A stretch of 64,000 nucleotides of DNA from Jaminaea rosea (GCF_003144245.1 NW_020289975.1:1135496-1199495); one strand, 5' to 3'. Counted from the first letter of the stretch, positions 30,114 through 41,895 are shown. The notes: generated by a model not told the origin, from the letters alone. Program-made: numbers and translations.

Positions 30114-31478
30114 ACGTCGCTAGGCGATCTGCATCCAAGCCGGGCGTGCAAAGACTTGCAGCTCTTGATGGCGCGGCGTTGACGGCCTGGTGGTGCTAAG
30201 AGCTGAGATGCTGCGGGCCGTGGTGAAGGCGAGGATGAAGGTGGGCTTTGATGGAGCCGGGATAGAAGTTTCTTTGTTTTGATAAAGCTACACGATAGGA
30301 TCTTGAGGGCGAAAGGTGCGGATGAGGAGATTTGAGGAAACGAAAGTCGACGACGAGTCCGGAGATTGGCGTGTATGTGCTCCTGACTCTAACGATGACG
30401 TTCTGGCTTGGTTGACTCTCTCGCGCGAAAGGTTGCAGAGCGGGCTCTTTGGCCTGATGATGCGAGACCGCAGGCGGTATCTCGTTGAGACGGCCGTTTG
30501 CTGGAGTTCCCGCTGCTAACGTCTGAGATCCTACGGATTCCTCTCGCTCCCGCGCCCTCTATTACAATGGAAAGTCGCGGACTGTGTGTGCGAGAGAGAG
30601 ATGAGCTCGATTGGAGATGGTGGCGGTGGTAGCAATGATAATGATGAGGAGAGGGAGAGAAGCGAAAGACGTCGTCTGATCGTCTTTGGAGGCGTCGAAA
30701 TCGACTCTGCCCCTTTCTTGACTGCGATTGCGATCGACGATGATTGCAACGGACGAGAAAGAAGTTGAGGCCACCACTAACCGTCGGCGAGGGTGCGTGG
30801 GCGTGTGAGGGCGGACGCGGCGGAGGCAGAAGCGCTGCTGCGCTGAGTCTGGAATTTGAGTTGAGAGGGTGCGGCGGCACAGCGAAAGCCCAGCAATCTC
30901 TCTCCCTCAGCCCGTCGTCCTGTGGCGACTCTGGAGCGGCTGCCGCACCAGTCAGAGGAGATCGTGCTGCGAGTGTGCAGAGCGGTCGCAAAGCCATTGT
31001 GGCTCATGACAGACTCCCGACGTAGCGTCCGATGTAGCGCTTTGACGTACCTGAGACGGATCCATGGGCCCGCAGCTTGCCATGTCCAATCAAGACACGA
31101 CAACGTCGATGCAGCCAAGCGGTGTCATAGAATTGCAGAGCAAATTGATAGCAGAGCAGAGCAAAGCAGAGCCGGTAAAGCGCATAGTCAGGTGAGCCGA
31201 GGACACCGCAAAGCAAGCAAAAAGCGCATTTCTTCAAGGCGCAATGGTATGGTACGGTGAGGGACGAATGTCAAGAAAGACCCGGAGAGGTGGTCAGGCG
31301 AAGCACTGCCTCGACGACTTTGCGACGAACCACGATCGCCTCGGGAAACGCGGGCGTCACGGAATCGATTTGATTCAGCTCCTGATTGCGGGCTCCAAGT
31401 TGCTCTCAAGGCTCCTCGCGCCTCACAATCGAGTCTTCGTGACCCTAATGTCCATGCCCCGTTGTTCCTCGTTCATCC
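30114..31478. promoter_or_regulatory. Long upstream region of the Zn2Cys6 factor
   Basis: This is 1.37 kb between the factor's start and the MTC1 stop. It contains degenerate GCAGAGCA-type repeats (about 31134-31172) and purine-rich stretches. ORFs up to ~200 codons occur here on the minus strand but are Ser/Arg/His-rich, lack family similarity and look like chance. No RNA gene recognised. Confidence 0.4.
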
Positions 31479-32908
31479 TCACGCCTCTGCAGCGCCGCCA
31501 GCATCCTGCTCCCCGCTCACGCTTCGACCACTCTGCCTGCCATTAATGTAGTCCTGGCCAACGATAGCGAGGGCATTCTCCAAGCTGTCGACCATTGCTT
31601 GCTCGATCCATGGATTCTGGTCAAAGGGTAGCGAGAGCCAAGCGTAAGGCATAGCCTGGCTGCATGTACGATGGCTGAGGCCATGAGTGGGGTCTTGCAG
31701 CAGTACGAGGAAAAATATGGACGATGGCGGCGATGCGGTGGCGGACTCGCCTGGCAATGGAGCCATCACTGGCTGTATGCGCAGGAATACAGGCGAATTA
31801 GTGACCGGGACGTTGACAGAATTTGCCTTGGGTGCCTCTGGCTCGTGGGATGCGATGAGCGTGGCGAGCGATGACTACGGGTAGAGAGTGGCAAGGTTAG
31901 CGAAAAGGCAGCCTCGGTGGCCAGCATCGCTTTACTCACCTGTGCCGTCTTCCATCCTTCCTCGAATCCTTTGGCGGGCTGCATATCCCTCTCGTTGCTT
32001 TCATCGACCTTGTCCCCCACCTGAGCGCCGTTGCGCGCCTGGTTGACGACAAGCTGTTGGTCCAGCCCATGCTGGCGCACCTGCGACTCCATGACCCTCG
32101 ACAAGATCTTGAATGTGACGTCCGGAACCCCATCGAATCCCACCATGTCATGCGACAGGGTCACCTGGATGACCTCGTGAGCGGAAATAGGCGGCGCGAC
32201 AGCGTTGATGACTTCGGTCCAGCCCCTCTTTCCCACTTTAGTAATATCGTCGCCCAACTTCTCCCATCCCGTCTCCTTGACAAAGCCACGTACTCCCTGA
32301 GCAAGGTCCCAGCCTCTTTGACCGAGGTCTCTGGCCTGTTCACTCTGCGCCCGCTTCTCGATCTCTGCTCGAGCTTGATCGGCGAACTTGGTTGCGGAAG
32401 ACCACATGCTGCTTCCCCATCCTCCCCATCCTCCCCCGCTGCCAGATGAAGAGGCAGCAGCAGCCGGAGCTGCCGACGCAATTGGCGCTGTGCTTCCTCT
32501 CTGCTTCTCAGGCGCTGGCATCGACTCCAAAGCCTGTGCCGCTGAAGTAGCTGGTGACTCTCCCGCTGGCGCTTCCTTTGGTGTGCCCTCTACATTGGCC
32601 GGACGTGGAGTCACTGTCTCTGCGGCGGATGACGTCGGGCCTGGTGAAGGCACAGCTGCACTGCTAGGCGGCCTTCTTGGAGTAGGAGCGCGACGCTGAA
32701 CGAGGCTGTCGAGGTCATCGAGTAGACTCTGAGCGTCTGGCGTGGAGGAGGAGGCAGAGGCAGGGGCGGCGGGAGGTGCAGGGCTAGCAGATGAAGCAGG
32801 GGCCTTTGTTTTGGCTGCTGAAGCAACTTGGTCTTCCGTACCCAGGCTGTCGAGATCGGAGAGCAAAGCTTCGACTGAGTCTTTGTTGCTGCTCTTCTTT
32901 GGCGGCAT
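31479..32908 (-). CDS. MTC1: Mtc1 family protein (maintenance of telomere capping 1, DUF5427)
   Basis: Exons (minus) 32908-31940 and 31874-31479 with a 65-bp GTGAGT..CGTAG intron give 454 residues. The start MPPKKSSNKDSVEALLSDLD is followed by an Ala/Pro/Ser-rich linker. A Gly/Trp stretch GGGWGGWGSSMWSSATKFAD is the conserved Mtc1 entry point, with an amphipathic helix after it. WTEVINAVAPPISAHEVIQV and VTFKILSRVMESQV match the DUF5427 core. The second exon contains PSSIFFLVLLQDPTHGL and PFDQNPWIEQAMVDSLE. Yeast Mtc1 localises to COPI-type Golgi vesicles, and its genetic link to telomere capping is indirect. The motif LLxDLDSL appears twice (about residues 14-21 and 60-67). Confidence 0.85.
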
Positions 32909-33323
32909 TGCGACGAGATGGAGAAGCAGTGAACCAAGTGTTGGTTCCACCGAGCAAAAGTGGAGTCAAGACGCGGACAGGGACAGGGAGCCCCGACGAC
33001 ACCATCTCCCAGCCGCGGCGGCGCGCGTGGGCTCAGGAAACAGGTGGACGGATGATGAGACAGAGCAGTGAATCAATTGGTAACATCGAGATACTATGTA
33101 CATCACAGCCAAAAACCGACATTGTGACGTTGAGAAACCCTCTGCCTGTCGCGCGCGCTTCAACTTCCAAGCGCGCGGCTTTGACTGCGCTTCCTCGAGT
33201 AATGGAGCCAACTCGGGGAGCTACTTTGCTGTTTCAGTATAGGAATGTGGGGTAGGGTGTTAAGGATGGATGCTTGTTGCTTGTGCTTGCCTATTAAGTC
33301 GTTCGTGCGTGAAGGGTTTGCCT
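32909..33323. other. Spacer between START-domain gene and MTC1
   Basis: This is 415 bp on the 5' side of MTC1 and the 3' side of the START gene, both minus strand. It should hold the MTC1 promoter; no motif stands out. Confidence 0.4.
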
Positions 33324-34638
33324 CTACCACCAATTGCCTGACGCGTCTGGTTCAGGGTCCTTGTCCCTTGGCTCGAATGACTAGGGAGAGCAAGACGCCG
33401 AAGAGGCCAATGTCAGTGAGAAGACTTCGACGTCTTGGTGCGGACCTCTGTGTACTCACGAGCGTCCAATTCTGCCTGATACCGGTCTGGTCGACGTGAA
33501 CGAAGAGGCGATCGCCCGTGATTGCCTCCTGCACGCTGACTGAGTGAGATCCAGGACCCTCAATCGTCGGCATCATGATGCCTAACAAGCAATGGGATAA
33601 GTATCATGGTCAGTCAATCGGCCCTTTGTAGGCGCCCTGACGATTCGCGGCATGCAGCTCACCTGACGGATACATCCTCTTGGTGTCGAGCATGATGACG
33701 ATGGTGCCTGGTTTGATTGAGAATGCTCGCATGTGGCTCTTTCTTGACTCGGCGTCCCAGAAGTGTCGCTGGATGACGAGACAGCTTTGTTCATCGACAA
33801 CGTACGGGCAGACACCGAACGTCGGAATCGAGTCGCGAAGCCTGGCCAAGGAGAGGGGACATTCTGCTACGAGCATTCGGCGAATGTAGGCCGGGATAGG
33901 CGCGGACAGGGTGAGGCTGATCATGAAGGTGACATCGCACCCATTGCCACAATTTTGAATGCGATATGCAGCGATGTTGAGCCGACCGCGCACCTTTCCC
34001 TCTTGCGGACCACTGGGCGGATTGTCCACGCTCGTCCAGATGACGTCGATGCAGTTACATTCTGACGGTATGTGGTCGGTGACGACTTGGCCGTTGGGCT
34101 TGTAGAAGCGGACGCCTTCGATGCCAATGTAGTCACGCGGCCAATAGATGGGTCCGATTCCACGGATGACCATGTAGAAGAGGAACTCGGCCTGCGAAAA
34201 GCGCTGGAGAATGCTGGCCTCCTTGATGCGGTGGTCCCAGATCAGTCGGAAGCCGGGATTGTAAATGCAGCTGAAGACGTCGAGCGCTTGAACATTGTCA
34301 AAGAAGGAGACGCCACGAGTGCACTCGAGCTCGTGCGGATGGAGTGCTTGGCCGTTGTTGAAGACAGACCTACGCACTCCAGCCCTCTCGCCCAGATCTG
34401 CGAATGCAAGCGAGGCAAGTGAGTGAGCCTGTTCGAGAATAGGATCTTGAGGGGAGCCACCGCGCTGCTTACCTTGCCAGCGGTCCTCTTGACCGCTCAT
34501 GAGATCCTCAAACGTGCGCCATCCACGCTCAAGGTCCCCCTTCCAATGGTTCTCAAGATAGCCGTCGGGACATGGCTCATCCGGCACGACGAGTGGCGCC
34601 TGTAAAGGCGAGCCCGCCGGATATGCTTCTGACTGCAT
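33324..34638 (-). CDS. START-domain lipid-binding protein
   Basis: Four exons (minus): 34638-34473, 34397-33663, 33581-33460 and 33380-33324, giving 359 residues. The START-like fold is suggested by DVFSCIYNPGFRLIWDHRI, then FYMVIRGIGPIYWPRDYI, IDVIWTSVDNPP, GRLNIAAYRIQ and the C-terminal GTIVIMLDTKRMYPSG. Such domains bind a lipid or sterol in a hydrophobic cavity. The ligand here is unknown. The first intron (75 bp) is in frame and stop-free, so its retention would add 25 residues. The last intron (79 bp) changes the C-terminus. Spliced, the tail is SFEPRDKDPEPDASGNWW; retained, it ends in a basic cluster followed by a hydrophobic segment. The final exon is the least certain part of this model. 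Confidence 0.78.
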
Positions 34639-36112
34639 GATGCGGTGCAAGGTGGGATGCGATGCTGCTGCGCTGCTGTGCTATACGATGCTGGCGGGTG
34701 GTGGGGGTGGCGGGGAATGGGGGTGGGGATTTGATGAGGTTGAGAAGGGACTCAGAAGGCGAATGACGAGGAGAGGCAGCAGCAGCAGGGCTGGCGCCGC
34801 CCCCGGGCCCTGCTGATGTGGCTGTAGTTGGCAAGTGGCAGCAGCGCGTCGAGGTGGGGCGCCTTCAACCTGGCGGTAACGAGCAGCTTCGAGGGCGCTC
34901 GCGGTCGGCTCGACGTCGATGATCCGCAAGGCTCTAGGACCTTTCGCTGCGGTATTTGGTTCCTTCCCGCAAGCAATGAAGCGGATGCGGCCCCTTTTTG
35001 ACGCCGACAAATACCAATCGCTGCGTCGGTCCGATCGAGCAGAAGGCCGTGCGCCGTTGATGGAATGTGGCCGAGATCGTTAGACGACGAGCAACGCTGA
35101 AAAACAGTTGAAGAGGCGGTAGGTTGTGTCCAGTGACGTCTAGACAGAGATGAGGATGGAAATGCAGCGAGGTAACGAGCAATGGTACAGACAAGATTGA
35201 AGTGACGACGAGAGACGATTGGGGATGCAGGGCGCAGATGCAGCTCAACGCCCTCCCAATGCAGCTTTACGCCTGAGCCGGAAGGGCAAGCCGGGCCAAT
35301 AGCCTCAACCTCGGGATCTTCTTGTCCCGCTGCCTGCTGATTGAGCCTGCCTTGCGCATCCCGGCCTCGCTACCGCGCCCCACGAGTTCGGAACAGCCCA
35401 GGCGGGCTGTTGGCGGCGTCGATCTGCGTGGCGAGATGAGGACGCCTTTGAATCGCATCAGATTGAAGCAGTGGCAGCACCAAACAAGCGCGGCCGCCAT
35501 CGGCAGCGTGCAGTGTTCCAACGCCTCGAGTCAGAGGGGCCATTTTCGATTTCGAGTGGAGCTAAGAGCGTCGAATAATGGAGCTGAGTACTGATTGCTG
35601 ACAGGACATGAGCGCCCAGTGCCCGCCGCCGCCCAGTAGTTTAGCCAGCCGTCACCCCGCCTCACTAGCTCTCTGCGCCGTGCGCCACAGCACCCACCCA
35701 CCAATCCTCACCGTCTTCTCCCCAGGGCTAGCACTTTTGGTCCTCCGACTCGGCGTGCTCCTTGCCACGCATCGCCAGGTCCAACGGAGCATGCCGTTGA
35801 GCTTTGAGCCACTGAACAAGTGTCACTCGACACAATTTCTTTAGTTAGAGATGCCTCGCTCAGGTGCCAGGGTCGTTCACATGGCCTGTAGAAGCGACGT
35901 CGAAAGACATCGGCAAGCACCATCGCCGAGGTCGCGATCGGACATTCTCGCGAGGGCGTAGTCTTGACAGCTCAAGGGAAAATAACAGGATGCTGATGGA
36001 TTGGGGTTCGCTTGCAGGTAAGAGGCGGACAAAGAGAGGGCGGCCTACCACTATTCGGACGCCGACCACTCAGCGGCCTAGGGCATCGGTTGCACTCTCT
36101 AGCCGGTGCATC
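34639..36112. promoter_or_regulatory. Long spacer upstream of the START-domain gene
   Basis: This is 1.47 kb between the START gene start and the FUSC gene stop, both minus strand. A G-rich tract at 34696-34728 is the main feature. Small ORFs here have no family resemblance. No gene or RNA recognised. Confidence 0.4.
34696..34728 (+). promoter_or_regulatory. G-quadruplex-capable G-tract
   Basis: Five runs of three to five G on the plus strand, separated by 1-4 nt (GGG-TGGT-GGGGG-TGGC-GGGG-AAT-GGGGG-T-GGGG). The tract lies 58 bp upstream of the START gene ATG, on the non-coding strand for that gene, and meets the G3+N1-7 definition. Confidence 0.6.
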
Positions 36113-39100
36113 CTATGCTAGCAGTGCAACACGATCGTCCCACCGCTCCTTGAGCTCGTAGAACGACGTCAATTCTACCTCTCCGACCAAGTCTTTGGCC
36201 ACCGCAAGAGCGTGATCCAGATTGTCGACAAAGACGACCAACGCCACCGATGCCACCACGTGCTGCATGAAAAGCGGTTTCTTGAGCAGTTCCAGCGTCA
36301 ATGGCTCGGAGGCTTCTCTCGAGCCCTTCTCCCGCAGACGCTCTTCGATCCTTGTAGTCAGAACTTGATTTCTGATGACCCGCTCGCGGATCAAAGTCGT
36401 AGCGGCGGGCAGGCGCTGTCCCGTCTCCAGAGCCTGGCCAAGCATGCTCAGCGTCGAGCAGATGTCGCTAATAGTAGATGGATCCAACAGCGCGGTATTG
36501 TGGGCGAATCTCCTGCGCCAGGTGTAGTCATAATTTGGCTGATTCAGGATTTGGTAAAGCTGTGCCAGGCTGCTGAGCTGTGAGGGCGCATCGATCTAGT
36601 CAGCGCGGTGCTATCTTGCATGACACGCCGTCACTGGATGCGTCTTACCATTCGATTGTGCGTCTTCAGCAGCTGATCATACCGCTCCGCGGGCCAGCGA
36701 CCTCTGAAGGGGACATCAAGCCTCGCTAAGCCGACTTTACCCGCAAGATCGCCCTGCTGCGCCAGGCCGGCCAAAAGCTCTGCACGATACTCGACCATGG
36801 CCGGCGAAGATTTTGCGGCGTCTTGCTTGATCACCTCGTCGTAGCTGTCCTCGCTGTGTGTCGACCACGCCTCAATGGCCTTGCAGTAGATGGGCAAGAT
36901 GCGGCGGCTGGTGAGCTTCGCAAAGGAATGTCGCACCGTCTCTCGTGTCGAGGTCGGTCTCGGGAATAGCATGACGATGAAGCCAGCTGCGATACCGATG
37001 AGGACGAGCAGCATGCGACGCCAGGCCACTTCAATTCCGATACCGCTCGAGACACTGATCACGAGGTGGCCGGCGTCGATCCACGAATAGCCAATGACCA
37101 GGACAAGAGTCACAAAGGTCATGAGCGAGACGATGAGAAGCTGCATCGGGACGAAGAGCCGAAGGAAGACCAGGGGCACAAAGGCTACCGCCGTCACAGC
37201 GCCATATCCGTACGGATTACCTTGCGCCGCCTTGCCGCAGGAGATGTACCACAAAAGGGCGCCTAGAAGCGCTCCGAGAACCGTACCAATGACTCGCGAG
37301 GCGATGGAGAAGACGAATTCGCCCGAAGTGAGCGCCACTGCCAGCTGAGCCATGATGATGGCCCAAAGGCCTCGATTGCGATAGGAGAAGGCAGCCGATT
37401 CCTGCGTTGCCGCTGAAGGGATCCACACGGCCAGCCCCGCAATTGTGAAGCGTAACGCGAACATCCCCCTTTGGCTGTAAGTGAAGCGGTAGCAAGCTGC
37501 AAGGAAGCGGCCAATGTAATGGAGGGCATTTGAGGGCGGCAAGGCATCGGCATCGCGCAGCCTGGATCTTCTCTCGGCCTTGATCTTCTTCTTCGTCGCG
37601 TCTGCTGCTGCATTGTCCCCTTCTTCCCGCTCGTCCTGCTCAACATCTTCGGCCAGGGTAGATTCCTCGGAATCCGGATCATCTGCAGGCATCGAGTTGA
37701 CGACATCGCTGCCTCTCTTCGACGTGATGACCGCAGCCAATCTGGAGAGGCCAGTAGGCCACCAGAGCCTGCTTCGAGGTCGTTTCAGGGCTACGTCGTG
37801 AACAGCTCGAGTGAGGACGATGAGCTGCTTGGCTGTGTTGGTGGCATTGAAGCACCAGACAAGGCAGATGTAGAGGCCGCGTGCGCCTGATCGGAATGCT
37901 TTAGCGCCGTCAGCATCCAGCATAAGGGAACCGTCGGTTGTCTGCTTGGCAAAGTGCTTCTCGTAGGGCGCAATGAGACGCAGACGCTCCTTGTCAAAAT
38001 TGCTGACCGTTTGCTCGAGTTCCTCGACGGCAGCATTCAGCTTCGCCACCCTGTCTTGGTGCTGCTCAGCGCTCATTTGGCCCAGGTAGCGATGGTTGTT
38101 GGTGAACTCAAGCCAGGACGTGATCTCGTCCATGGCGGAAAAGCATTTGGCGAGAAGATCTCTGCTTCCGTCGATCATGATTGGGAGCATGTCGTCCTTC
38201 AGCGAGACGTGGTGAGTACGCTCAGCCTCGTGCTGCATCCCTCGCCATCGCATCAAGGCATGAGTGTCGTGCACCGCGACTGGCTTTGAGAAATCTTCAT
38301 GATCGCTCTTGACGTTCTTCTCTGCATCGCTGGCCGCGTCGGGATCGTCCGCGAGCTTGTCGTCGTGAATAGCCACCTCGAGTGCCGTATTGAAGCTGAA
38401 TAGTCCGAGCGTCCTGAGGGCTAGGATTTTGACCGGCTCAAGCAGAGAAGTCAAGTCTTTCGGCGAGAGGGAAGAGTACGTGAGTTCCATGTGCAGAAAG
38501 GGACGCTGACCCTGCATGGCTTGCAAGAGCGCGATCACACCCGTCTGAGCACCCTTGAGCTTGCCGTCGAAAACCTTGGCCGTCTGCTCGAGGTCATCCG
38601 CCGTCGTGAGCTCCTTGAGGAAGGCGTCGTGCAGGACGACGTAGCCCTTTGTCGCCTTGAGCAGCTTGGCCAAGTTGCCCTGCCAGCCGAACGAGAGAGT
38701 CTCTGGGAAGATGAAGAGCATGCAGGCGAAGCTGATGCCGAGAGAGACGCCGATGGGCAGCAAGAAGATGGTGCCTAGCGTATACTGCTGCACGGGGAAG
38801 AGGACGCCGTAGGTGCACATGACGTCGAGCACGATGACCATGAAGATGGCAGTGAATCTCAGCTTGGGTGACTGAGTGAACACCACTGCGGCGAGGAAGC
38901 TACCAAATGCTAGAAAGACGCCGAATACTGCAGAGGACCGGGCATCGAGGAACTCTGCTCGGAAAATGGCAGCTTGATATTCCGCCTCTGGGTTGGTCGC
39001 CGTCGCTACTGATGCTTGGACGCGTTGGAGCTGGCTTTGTAGGAGCGTCGAGTCTCTCGCTCGCAGAGCAGCGGCCATTGCAGCACAGCCGATGGCCCAT

Positions 39101-39631
39101 CCTACGACTGAGCCCACTACCAGGGTCCCGTTTGCGATAAGCCATGGAAAGATGGGAAGATTCGCCGGCAGGAAGACGGTGACCATGCAGACGAAAAAGG
39201 CCGCCTGGCCGAGAGTGGCCAGCGAGCGGTCAAACAGGAGGAGAAGGATGGCGACCCAGCTTGCGACCCCTGGAATAAATCGAGCGATGGACAAAGGTGT
39301 TTAGACGGCCTGTGGTCGGTCTCGGCGTCATCGCACACTCACAGCAGCGAAACAGCATCTTAAGGCTGTGTGGATTCTTGATATTGTCGACGATCCAAGG
39401 TGGCAGCTTCGAGCTAGACTGGCCACTGGTGTCCGAGCTTTTCTTGTCTTGCCTGTCGTCAGCCTGCCTGTCCTCATTTGACCGCCGTTGCTCTGACGGT
39501 GCCTTTACGCGCTGCTCTGCGGTAGAAGAGGAGGGAGTAGTCTGCTCGACGCCATCTTGAGGAGCGGCCGTCGACTCTTGATTGGCGGCTGATGATTGGT
39601 CTGCTCCTCTCAGCGCGGGAGCAGCCGACAT
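36113..39631 (-). CDS. FUSC/DUF2421-type membrane protein (aromatic acid exporter-like, Bre4 family)
   Basis: Exons (minus) 39631-39343, 39269-36649 and 36595-36113 give 1130 residues. The N-terminal ~90 residues are soluble and acidic. A first membrane block (from WVASWVAILLLLFDRSLATL through FLLPIGVSLGISFACMLFIF) has about six spans. A ~350-residue cytosolic region follows, and then a second block (FTIAGLAVWIP, LGALLGALLWYISCG, VAFVPLVFLRLFVPMQLLIV). The C-terminal cytosolic domain is helical. This two-block plan fits the fungal FUSC/ArAE_2/DUF2421 family that includes proteins linked to brefeldin A sensitivity. The substrate is unknown, with organic acid efflux being an inference. It shares a 1.44-kb divergent promoter with elongin C. 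Confidence 0.88.
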
Positions 39632-41072
39632 CACTGACCCAAGCTAGATGAGCGGAAATGAATGAGAAAGGTGAGAGAGAGATGAAGAATCAAAGAAGGA
39701 GCAGCATTGCCGGATCGACAATTCTCGAGTCCAAAACATCTCGGGCGCAGATTGGCTCGGACGTGCATGAGCGGAGGAGAAGAGCATCTGCACCGTCGCT
39801 TCCACCCGCAGAGAAGGCTCTCAGGCTGCATTTGGGTCGACGCGAGCAGCCAGCCCTCCACGGCGGATGATGACTTCCGGTCATGGTGGGTCCTCAACAT
39901 CAGCGCGAGCGATAGTCGTGGTCTTGAGGCTCTTTGACCCAATGGGGACTAGTTGCAAGTCAGTGCTCTAAGCAAGCGAGCTCGTCTGCCAGCTTGTTCG
40001 CCCCTGCGGATCAACGATGAAGCCGAGACGGTATGCCATCTGGCATCTCAGATGCCAGAGAACGATTGACAGCGCAGCTTCCTCACATTGAGCTTGCTTT
40101 CGGCGTGTGTCGACTACGACGGACTCGTGATCTTCCGCCACTGCTGAACATGAAGGCTAAGCTAGCGGCGAAGGTGCCATGGATACCCTCAGGGGGGACA
40201 AGAGGATGGCGCCTCGCCTCCTGCTCATCCTTTCCAGCGCCTGGCATGAGCGGCTGCGAAGGAAAGTTGCGATCGATTGTCTGGTCTCGATATATTGTCT
40301 GGTCTGAAAAGCTCAGAAGAGATCGATTGCGCCAGACGAGAGCTGGCATATCGGCGTCAAGGCTCGATGAGGAAGCCGCGGCGGCACTGTGGTCCTACAA
40401 TCGATCTGGTCGGAGACATCTGGCTTCCTCCGCGTCATTTCCGCAACAATTGAAGTCATCTCACACCCCTCTTCGACAGCTGTGATCTCGAGTCAGGGAC
40501 TTCTCAGGAAGCATCATCTCGAAATGTGCCCGAGCTGTGTGTTCTCCAGATGATTCCATTTCATTTGGCGGATACGATCAGCGTTTGCAAAAGAGCGGCT
40601 ACTGCCCGCGAAGTTCCAGCCGTCTATGCAGAGCTGCGTGAGCATCTCTTCCTTCGAACATCTCGATGCAAGCTGAATCGCTCCTTGACCTGATGTAGCC
40701 TGGCTGCAACCAAGAAGGCATTGTTGACCCGCCCTATGGCAGCCGTGACGCGTGTTGACGGGCCGCGAGGGCACAGGGCGGACTGGGAGCGAGATGGGCG
40801 TGGAGGAGCGGACGGAGCAAAGCTGACTTTGGCTCCTCTCCATCTCGTACCAACTCGACGGCAGCAACGCCTCTCCTTCAAGCTTCCCCTCGTAGCTCTC
40901 ACACTGCCCTACCTGTCCACGAGAGGCCAAAGAAGGCTCTTCCTCACATCATCACAGCTCAAGGGCGAAGCCTGCATCAGCTTGAGCAGCAGCGTCTTTG
41001 ACCCTTCGGCCTACTCCACCCAACGCCACCCTCAACCAACGCCTCATCTGCCACCCCTCCCTCACCACCACC
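39632..41072. promoter_or_regulatory. Divergent promoter, FUSC transporter / elongin C
   Basis: This is 1.44 kb between two start codons. Features seen are nested inverted repeats at 40033-40059, a direct repeat of ATTGTCTGGTCT at 40276 and 40294, and three copies of GATCGATTG (40271, 40321, and inverted at 40398). ORFs here (for example around 40083-40485 and 40514-40930) have no recognisable domain. Confidence 0.45.
40033..40059 (+). promoter_or_regulatory. Nested palindrome built on ATGCCA/TGGCAT
   Basis: ATGCCA-TC-TGGCAT is followed by CTC and ATGCCA. The second half also forms a 9-bp perfect stem (TCTGGCATC / GATGCCAGA, loop TCA). The three half-sites in 27 bp look like a binding-site array. 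Confidence 0.45.
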
Positions 41073-41544
41073 ATGTCCACCAGTACGAGCGCTAGTGCGA
41101 GCGGCAGCAGCAAAGGCAAAGCCAATGGAGACAAGGAAGCCAACAAGGACACGGTCACTCTGGTCAGCGAAGACGGGGAGAGCTTCTCTATTGCCAAGTC
41201 GGCTGCCGTTCATTCGGGCACCATCAAAGATATGCTCGAGGGAGGCTTCGCCGAGTCGGAGAGTAGGACTGTCCAGCTGCAGATCAGGTGAGTGAGCTTT
41301 AGCAACCCGTCTGCGCCCCTGCCTGTGGTGAGTATCACGGCTGACCCACCATCACTTCGCTCCCTCCCTGGCTGGCCCGCTCGTCCGCAGGTCTGCCGTT
41401 CTCGAGATCGTCGTTGCCTACCTCGAGTGGTACGAGAAGTACGCAGATGCTCCTGAGGGGACGCGCATCCCTGACTTTGAGAAGGGTATTCCTGCCGACC
41501 TGGCGTTGGAGCTGCACATGTGTGCGGACTTCCTTGACGTTTGA
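41073..41544 (+). CDS. ELC1: Elongin C
   Basis: Exons 41073-41287 and 41391-41544 with a 103-bp GTGAGT..CCGCAG intron give 122 residues. A Ser/Ala/Lys N-terminal tail (~25 residues) precedes the Skp1/BTB fold. Family blocks are TVTLVSEDGESFSIAKSAAV, HSGTIKDMLEGGFAESES, AVLEIVVAYLEWYEKY and IPADLALELHMCADFLDV, which follow vertebrate elongin C almost block for block. Elongin C pairs with elongin A or other BC-box proteins in ubiquitin ligases. In yeast it promotes turnover of stalled RNA polymerase II. No elongin partner lies in this window. Confidence 0.95.
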
Positions 41545-41895
41545 TACGAGGCTGAAGGGGTGCGGAAGGATGGGAAGTTAGGCATGGCGAGAAGCGGGCA
41601 AAGATACCATTGAGGGAAGTCAGTAGCGGCGGAGGAGACATCATCGATGAACCGCTCTAGCGAAGGGTGGGGATCACAACGACCGTTTTTTTCTGTATCA
41701 TTTACTCAGCACTCAAAGCCATCATCACATTCACGCCACATCATCGGGACGGCTCTATAAAATTTCACGATCGAGCGGTCATAGGGATATCAAGTGAAGA
41801 GCGGGCCTCAAGGGTGTGAGGAGCATTAAGATCGCAGTGAAAGATCGTGAAGGTGAGGGAGAGAAATGCCGCGCGTGTGCCATCGCATAGCGCGC
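41545..41895. other. Convergent spacer elongin C / kinesin-1
   Basis: This is 351 bp of tail-to-tail sequence, more AT-rich than its surroundings, consistent with two 3' UTRs. No gene is seen. Confidence 0.5.

Noticed and set aside
30389-30997. 202-codon ORF upstream of the Zn2Cys6 factor
   Set aside because: Ser/Arg/His-rich, no domain, no splice logic; probably chance in a long spacer.
40514-40930. 138-codon minus ORF in the FUSC/elongin C spacer
   Set aside because: No family signal and no homology-like blocks; the region is better read as promoter.
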